Of a stretch of 64,000 nt of DNA, positions 59,007-64,000 are shown piece after piece. The notes beneath the pieces are model-generated. The model was not told the DNA's origin, made no database searches, and saw nothing but the letters and a program-made list of their open reading frames with translations. The translations under genes and the position numbers were made by a program. Position 1 is the first letter of the stretch. Every line of letters begins with the position of its first letter. Origin of the DNA: DASUPK01 sp963695675 (GTDB lineage: Bacteria; Actinomycetota; Thermoleophilia; Solirubrobacterales; 70-9); the NCBI GenBank assembly GCA_963695675.1, contig CAVOGY010000007.1:434001-498000 (forward strand), read 5' to 3'.

Positions 59007-59288
59007 CTGACTTCTCCCTTGATCTCGCTTGGTTGGAGTGACGGTCACGGCCGGGACGATCCGGTCGAATGACAGCCCTGCTTTGCGATTTGCCTCGGCG
59101 ACCGCCCCCTCCGAGATCGCCTCGAACTGGCAGAAGCAGGCTTCGTCCCCGATCACGATGGTCGAGCCGAGGTAGCGCACCGTGGGCCCGTCCCGCAGCT
59201 CTTCGGTGGCGCGCTCGAGGTCAGCGAGTGTGCCTAGAAGATTGGAGCGGGTCAGCCCCGGGAGGTAGCGCTCAACGACATAGACCAT
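59007..59288 (-). CDS. DUF4242-family protein, in frame with the lipoprotein gene
   Basis: About 94 residues: VYVVERYLPGLTRSNLLGTL, VRYLGSTIVIGDEACFCQFE and ANRKAGLSFDRIVPAVTVTP. The E-R-Y-L-P-G start, C-F-C-Q-F-E centre and A-G-x-x-F-D-R-I-[VL] end are the DUF4242 form (a ferredoxin-like fold seen in nickel-binding SCO4226-like proteins). There is no stop before the lipoprotein start at 59006, so translation would give a 251-residue fusion; the internal ribosome site suggests two genes whose stop was lost. Ligand unknown. Confidence 0.75.
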
Positions 59289-59415
59289 GCCGTCGAAGCT
59301 ACGGTCAAACGACCCAAATAGAAATTGCTAATCCGCCTGCACTTTGGCCGCTTTATTCGCCGGTTTCACCAGCTGAAGAGCGTGGTTTGAGGCGCTAACC
59401 CCATCGCTTTCGGCT

Positions 59416-62229
59416 TCACTTCGCTGGTTTCGCAGGTGTAGCGTGATCTGCGGTTATGGCGAGCCGGGCGCCGAGTTCGGAGCGCGAGTGGATGCCCAGT
59501 TTCCGGTAGGCACGGGAGAGGTGGGCGCCGACCGTGTGCACGCTGACGAACAGCTCCGCGGCGATCTCCTTGTTCGAGCGGCCCTCGGCGGCGAGCCTGG
59601 CCACCCGCTCCTCCATCTCGGTGAGCTCCTCCTCGGAGGCACGCCGACGGCCGCTGATCCGCCGGAGCTCGGCGCGCGCCTTCTCCGCCCACAGGGGCCC
59701 CTGGAGCTCATCGAAGATCCCGAGCGCCGCCTCGAGCGCGTCGCGAGCGGCACGCTTCTGCTTCGCCTGGCGGTGCGCGGAACCGAGGCAGAGCAGCGTT
59801 CGCCCGCGCTCTAGCGGATACGGCATCCCCTCCAACACGGCGATGCCATGCCTGTGCGCCTCGATCGCGGCCTCGAGGTCGCCCTCCGCGGCTGCCAGCA
59901 GGCCGCGGCAGCGCGAGGCGCCGGCGCGTGCACACGGGCTGCCGAGATGCTCTGCATTTGCTTCATATGGCTCCAGGTAAGTACCCGCTGACTCGAGTTC
60001 GCCGAGCGCGATCAGCGTCTCGATCGTGTCCGCCCAGACGGGCGGGACCGGATCGTTCACGGTCCCCGCGAGCAGCCGCGCCGGGAGCTCGCGCAGGTAG
60101 CCGGCCGCCGCGTCCAGGTTTCCCAGCAGGAACTCCAGCCGGCCCAGGTTGGCGAAGGTGGCAATGACGAAAACATCGTTTGAGAGCTCCTTCGATATGG
60201 CGAGGGCTTCGTCGGCTGAAGCGCGCGCCTCCTCGACGAGACCGAGGTCCGCTTCGATCAGGCTTTTGAAGCGCCCAGCAAAGGTACGTGTGGTGGGGTC
60301 CTGGACCTGCTCGCTGAGTTCGAGCGCCTCCTTGGCGCGATCGAGCGCCACCCGCCAGCGGCCGGCAAGCCACTCCAGATGGGTAAGAACCCACATGATC
60401 TGTGTTCGGGTGCCCTCATCGCCTCGGGCCTCCGCCTCCGCATCCAGTTGCTCCACGATTCCGCGCGCGCGGTCCAGCTCGCCGGCGCCCATCAGGTCCC
60501 GGGCAAGGGCTACTCGTGGGCTCTCGAGGTACTCAAGCTCAAGGCCCTCCCGCGCCTCGATCTCGACGCCGCGCTCAAGAATTTCTCGTGTCGGGTCGCC
60601 CACCCAGGTCGCCATCTGCCCCACGCGCGCGATCGCAACGGCGATCAGCTTCGGGTCGCCGACCCGCTCCGCCTTCTCTAGGGCCCCCCGCGCATCGAGA
60701 AGTCCCTTGCCGGCGTCGACCGATGTCAGCCCGGTCCAGCTACGCCAGGTGAGGATCCGTGCAACCCGTGCATCGTCGTCTCCAGCTTCGGCCAGTGCCT
60801 GGTCGCAGAGTTCCATGATCTTCAGATGGTTGTCTCTACGCGTCCAGGCAAGCTCGTAGAGGAGATCGGAGCGCTCGACGCCATGTGGAACCTCGCTGAG
60901 TAGCTCCTCGAGCATCGTTGCCGCCCGCTCGCGGTCGCCCGCGAGGCGGTGGAAGTTCGCCGCCCGCAGGCGCCGTTGCCGGGCCGGGCCGGGATCGTTG
61001 GGTGTCAGGTTTGCTGCGAGCTCGCAGAGCTCCGCGGCGGCGGCTGTCGCGCCGCGGGCGGCCGCGTGCTCCGCCGCGGCCTCGAGCTCGGAAGCGACTC
61101 CGGAATCCGGCGCGTCCGCAGCGAGGGCAAGGTGTCGGGCGCGCTCCTCGACGTCACTCACCGCACCTGCGAGCGCCCGGTGAACCGCGCGTCGCTTTGA
61201 CGGCGATGCTTGCTCGTAGCAAATTGACGAAAGGAGAGGATTGGCGAAGTGCAGCTGCGAGCCGTCGATCGATACGAGACCCTCCCGAACCGCTTCGTCG
61301 AGTGCCTGGACCGCCTCGTCAGGCTCGGTGTGCGCTGCGGCGACCAACTCGACAGTTGGCCGGGCGAGCGCCGCGGCGCTGAGGAGGACATCGACGGTCT
61401 CCGCCTGCAGCCGGGCGAGGCGTCCGACAACGAGCTCTCGCAGGTTCTCCGGCACGCGCAACGTCCGGCCGGCTGCCGGGCGCGTCTCCGTGCGAACCAT
61501 CTCACGCCCGAGCTCAAGAGCGAAGAACGGGTTCCCGCCTGAGGTCTCCTGGATGCGAGCCAGCTCCGGCCGCGTCAGGTCCAGCCCGAGCCTCTCCTTG
61601 AGCAGATGGTGCAGCGCCGCCAGGCTCAGCGGACGAAGCCAGAGCCGCTCCAGCCGCTCGTCCGCGAACGCGTTCTCGAGCTCAAACGGTGCGGCTACGC
61701 TCGGCACCTTTCGCAACGTGGCCACAAGCCCGACCCGCTCATCGCCGAGGCGCCGAAGCGCGATCTGCAGGACCCCGGCCGAGGAGGGGTCGAGCCATTG
61801 CACGTCGTCGAGAGCGATGACCACCGGACCGCTCTCCGCAAGCGCCTGCAGCACGTCGAGCAAGGCGAACCCGATGACGCGAGGGTCTGGAGGTTCCCGG
61901 CCCGGCTCGGCGAGCAGAAGGGCAACCTCGAGCGCGCGCCGCCTCAGGGGCGCAAGGGAGGACGCCACCTCGTCGAGGATTGGAGCGACGAGGTCGGAGA
62001 GCCCGGTGAAGGAGAGCAAGGCTTCGGCCTCAACGCTGCGGTGAACGAGGACGTGCTCGACTCGCTCCTGCGCCCGCCCGACGCCCTCCTCCCAGATGAC
62101 CGTCTTGCCGATCCCCGCCTCGCCGGAGATAAGAAGCGCCGTCGGACCCTGATCGATCTCATCCAGGAAGGCCTGGATCGAGTCGAGCTCCTCGTCACGT
62201 CCGATGACCGACGCGGCCTCGTCTCTCAT
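59416..62229 (-). CDS. LuxR-family ATPase regulator (MalT/LAL type)
   Basis: 937 residues. The AAA/NACHT-like ATPase part opens VIGRDEELDSIQAFLDEIDQ with Walker A GEAGIGKTVIWEE and Walker B PVVIALDDVQWLDPSSAG. A long all-helical (TPR-like) middle of about 550 residues follows. The C-terminal LuxR helix-turn-helix is MEERVARLAAEGRSNKEIAA and VHTVGAHLSRAYRKLG. Such regulators bind ATP and an inducer. Its ATG overlaps the stop of the upstream paralogue (ATGA), so the two are co-translated. Target genes are not evident. Confidence 0.92.
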   Translation of the reverse strand: MRDEAASVIGRDEELDSIQAFLDEIDQGPTALLISGEAGIGKTVIWEEGVGRAQERVEHVLVHRSVEAEALLSFTGLSDLVAPILDEVASSLAPLRRRALEVALLLAEPGREPPDPRVIGFALLDVLQALAESGPVVIALDDVQWLDPSSAGVLQIALRRLGDERVGLVATLRKVPSVAAPFELENAFADERLERLWLRPLSLAALHHLLKERLGLDLTRPELARIQETSGGNPFFALELGREMVRTETRPAAGRTLRVPENLRELVVGRLARLQAETVDVLLSAAALARPTVELVAAAHTEPDEAVQALDEAVREGLVSIDGSQLHFANPLLSSICYEQASPSKRRAVHRALAGAVSDVEERARHLALAADAPDSGVASELEAAAEHAAARGATAAAAELCELAANLTPNDPGPARQRRLRAANFHRLAGDRERAATMLEELLSEVPHGVERSDLLYELAWTRRDNHLKIMELCDQALAEAGDDDARVARILTWRSWTGLTSVDAGKGLLDARGALEKAERVGDPKLIAVAIARVGQMATWVGDPTREILERGVEIEAREGLELEYLESPRVALARDLMGAGELDRARGIVEQLDAEAEARGDEGTRTQIMWVLTHLEWLAGRWRVALDRAKEALELSEQVQDPTTRTFAGRFKSLIEADLGLVEEARASADEALAISKELSNDVFVIATFANLGRLEFLLGNLDAAAGYLRELPARLLAGTVNDPVPPVWADTIETLIALGELESAGTYLEPYEANAEHLGSPCARAGASRCRGLLAAAEGDLEAAIEAHRHGIAVLEGMPYPLERGRTLLCLGSAHRQAKQKRAARDALEAALGIFDELQGPLWAEKARAELRRISGRRRASEEELTEMEERVARLAAEGRSNKEIAAELFVSVHTVGAHLSRAYRKLGIHSRSELGARLAITADHATPAKPAK

Positions 62230-64000
62230 TTCGCCCCCGACCTCGCGGTGGTCTCTTCACCTGTGGGTGCCGCTAGCCGGCCGACGAGCTCGCCACGCGA
62301 CTTAATCCCCAGTTTCCGGTAGGTCCGGGAAAGGTGGGCGCCGACCGTGTGCGTGCTGACGAAGAGCTCGGCGGCGATCTCCTTGTTCGAGCGGCCCTCG
62401 GCGGCCAGGGTGGCGACCCGCTCCTCCATCTCGGTGAGCTCCTCCTCGGAGGCACGCCGACGGCCGCTGATCCGCCGCAGCTCGGCGCGCGCCTTCTCCG
62501 CCCACAGGGGAGCTCCCAGCTGGTCGAAGATCGCGAGCGCCTCCTCGAGCGCGTCGCGGGCGAGCCGCTTCTGCTTCGCCTGGCGGTGGGCCGAGCCCAG
62601 GCAGAGCAGGGTGCGGCCGCGCTCGAGCGGGCAGGTGAGCGGCTCGAGCTCGGCGAGAGAGGACTCGTAGGCATCGACTGCCGCCTCGAGGTCGCCCTCC
62701 GCGGCGGCGAGCAGGCCGCGGCAGCGGGCGGCGCCGGCGACTGCATATGGACTGCCGAGCCGCCGCGCGTTCGCCTCGTAGGACTCGAGGTACTCACCCG
62801 CGCGTTCGAGCTCGCCGAGCGTGATCAACGTCTCGATTGCGTCTGCCCACACGGGCAGGGTGGGATCGGTCCCCCCTGTGGCGAGAAGCTGGCCCGGGAG
62901 CTCGCGCAGGCTCTCGGCCGCCGCCTCCAGGTTGCCGAGCTCCAGATCGAGACGACCCACCGCGGCCAGGCAATGAACGTCGCCCAGACTGTTGGAGGTC
63001 GCCCGCGTCAGCGCGAGCCCTTCCTTCGCGGAGGCGCGAGCCTCGTCGACAAGCCCGAGATCCGCCTCCACGAGTGTCTTGACCCGTCCCGCCCAGACGC
63101 GTGCGTGCGTGTGCTGGGTCTGCTCGGTGAGCTCATCCGCCACCTCGGCGTGGCGGAGCGCCCGCTTCCACCGGCCGGCGAGCCACTCCAGCATGCTGAG
63201 CGCCCAGATGATCATCCCGCGCGAGATTTCGTCCCCTCGCGCTGCCGCCTCTGCCTCGAGGTCCTCGAGCGTGGCGCGAGGGCCGTCGATCTCACCGAGA
63301 CGCATTCGGAGTCGCGCGAGCGCATAGCGCGGGCTGCCGTAATACGAGTGCACGAGCCCGTGTCGCTCCTCGATCTCCACGCCTCGCTCCAGAAGACCGG
63401 GCGTGACCTCGGCGGCGTAGCCCTCCGCCGATCCCACCCTCGAGATCGCGGTGGCAAGCAAGGCGGGGTCACCGACGCGCTCGGCATTCTCCAGCACCCC
63501 GCGAGCATCCAACAGCGCGGGACGAAAGTCCGCCTTCAAGAGATAGAGCCCGGCGCGGTAGGCGAGGATCCGAGCGGATCGCACCTCGTCGCCCTCCGCC
63601 TCGGCCAGGGCTTCATCGCACAACTCGATCATCCTCGAAAGGTCGCCCCAGAGCGTGTCGGCGAGTGCGATCAGGATGTCCGCGCGCTCGGGGCCATGCG
63701 GAACCTCGGCGAGAAGACCGTCGAGCAGCTCCGCAGCCCGCTCGCCGCCGCCTGCCAGGCGGTGAAACTCGGCCGCGTCGAGGCGCCGCCGGCGGGTTTC
63801 CACGGCGTCCCCGGGAGGCGTCAGCCCGGCGGCGAGCTCGCAGAGCTCGGCCGCCGCCGCGGGCGCGCCGCGAGAGGCAGCATGCTCGGCCGCCTGGTCC
63901 AGCTGCGAGGCGACGCCGGAGTCCGGACCCTCGGCGGCGAGCGCTAGGTGGCGGCCCTGCTCCTCGACGTCGGCGACCGCGCCGGCAAGGGCACGGTGAA
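62226..64000 (-). CDS. LuxR-family ATPase regulator, paralogue, N-terminus outside the window
   Basis: The frame is open to the right edge, giving about 590 residues of the C-terminal part: TPR-like helices and a LuxR helix-turn-helix (MEERVATLAAEGRSNKEIAA, THTVGAHLSRTYRKLG). The last 150 residues are very like those of the gene at 59416 (for example GRTLLCLGSAHRQAKQK in both), while the middle is more diverged, so this is an older tandem duplication with a conserved end. The Walker motifs should lie beyond 64000. Confidence 0.9.
   Translation of the reverse strand, partial: HRALAGAVADVEEQGRHLALAAEGPDSGVASQLDQAAEHAASRGAPAAAAELCELAAGLTPPGDAVETRRRRLDAAEFHRLAGGGERAAELLDGLLAEVPHGPERADILIALADTLWGDLSRMIELCDEALAEAEGDEVRSARILAYRAGLYLLKADFRPALLDARGVLENAERVGDPALLATAISRVGSAEGYAAEVTPGLLERGVEIEERHGLVHSYYGSPRYALARLRMRLGEIDGPRATLEDLEAEAAARGDEISRGMIIWALSMLEWLAGRWKRALRHAEVADELTEQTQHTHARVWAGRVKTLVEADLGLVDEARASAKEGLALTRATSNSLGDVHCLAAVGRLDLELGNLEAAAESLRELPGQLLATGGTDPTLPVWADAIETLITLGELERAGEYLESYEANARRLGSPYAVAGAARCRGLLAAAEGDLEAAVDAYESSLAELEPLTCPLERGRTLLCLGSAHRQAKQKRLARDALEEALAIFDQLGAPLWAEKARAELRRISGRRRASEEELTEMEERVATLAAEGRSNKEIAAELFVSTHTVGAHLSRTYRKLGIKSRGELVGRLAAPTGEETTARSGAK

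Overview
The window is high-GC DNA with dense, mostly short intergenic gaps and GTG/ATG starts behind AGGAGG-type sites. The gene set suggests a soil actinobacterium, by inference the Thermoleophilia (Solirubrobacterales/Gaiellales) side: expanded SnoaL-like genes opening MSEENVE, large LuxR/ATPase regulators, a DosS-like kinase, an Hrp1-like CBS protein and a group 3b-type [NiFe] hydrogenase. The genus cannot be told from the sequence.

Layout. (1) 1-6.2 kb: minus-strand hydrogenase operon hydB-CNB-hydG-hydD-hydA (hydA runs off the left edge), a divergent CBS-domain gene, and a NarL/DosS-like two-component pair whose genes converge and overlap at their stops; this reads as a low-oxygen redox module. 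(2) 6.3-16.4 kb: mixed housekeeping (ZIP metal transporter, MDR oxidoreductase, MMPL transporter, rhodanese, flavin disulfide reductase-like protein, a repeat-rich surface-type protein, small membrane proteins). (3) 16.3-20.9 kb and 33.8-36.6 kb: two copies of an MFS-SulP-phosphoesterase segment exactly 17,102 bp apart. MFS is complete only in copy 2, the phosphoesterase survives only in copy 1 (and is frameshifted). (4) 22.8-31.4 kb: a coherent light/photo-oxidative stress island around a LitR/CarH-type B12 photoreceptor regulator: DUF1365, FAD oxidoreductase, SRPBCC, SDR, two small membrane proteins, NmrA-like protein and photolyase, with tightly overlapping stops and starts. (5) 31.5-32.8 kb: Hrp1-like CBS protein plus two small genes. 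(6) 36.6-55.6 kb: the most unusual region. Single small genes or short gene groups (dimeric alpha-beta barrel, SnoaL, VOC, GST, cupredoxin, haem-binding, ferritin-like, DUF488, ureohydrolase, decarboxylase) are separated by copies of a two-hairpin repeat, like a cassette array. (7) 55.6-64 kb: ABM protein, a tRNA-Pro-like 3' end, a PEP-utilising enzyme, a DUF4242/lipoprotein fusion and two tandem LuxR-type ATPase regulators (the second runs off the right edge).

The best candidate for an undescribed system is the repeat family. I find 27 copies (13 with both hairpins, 5 with hairpin 1 only, 9 with hairpin 2 only), concentrated at 36.9-55.6 kb. Hairpin 1 has arms GCCGCTTT/AAAGCGGC around loop GGACGA; hairpin 2 has arms CTGCTTT/AAAGCAG around loop GCATGG. 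Arms vary in a compensatory way. In fuller copies the repeat is preceded by the last codons of a SnoaL gene (the TAG stop runs into hairpin 1) and followed by a block carrying the ATG of another SnoaL gene. A 574-bp unit with one gene, ending at both sides in hairpin 2, occurs twice with no difference that I can see (36918-37491 and 48631-49204). No integrase, transposase or attC-type boxes are visible, so the mover, if any, is elsewhere or the process is recombination between repeats.

The region also holds many broken genes (multicopper oxidase head, alpha/beta hydrolase head, ABM head, SnoaL head, MFS remnants, phosphoesterase tail) whose ends often fall at repeat or duplication borders. 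Several single or paired frameshifts (cyclic-nucleotide protein, phosphoesterase, 29.9-kb gene) may be real decay or assembly error; raw reads would decide.
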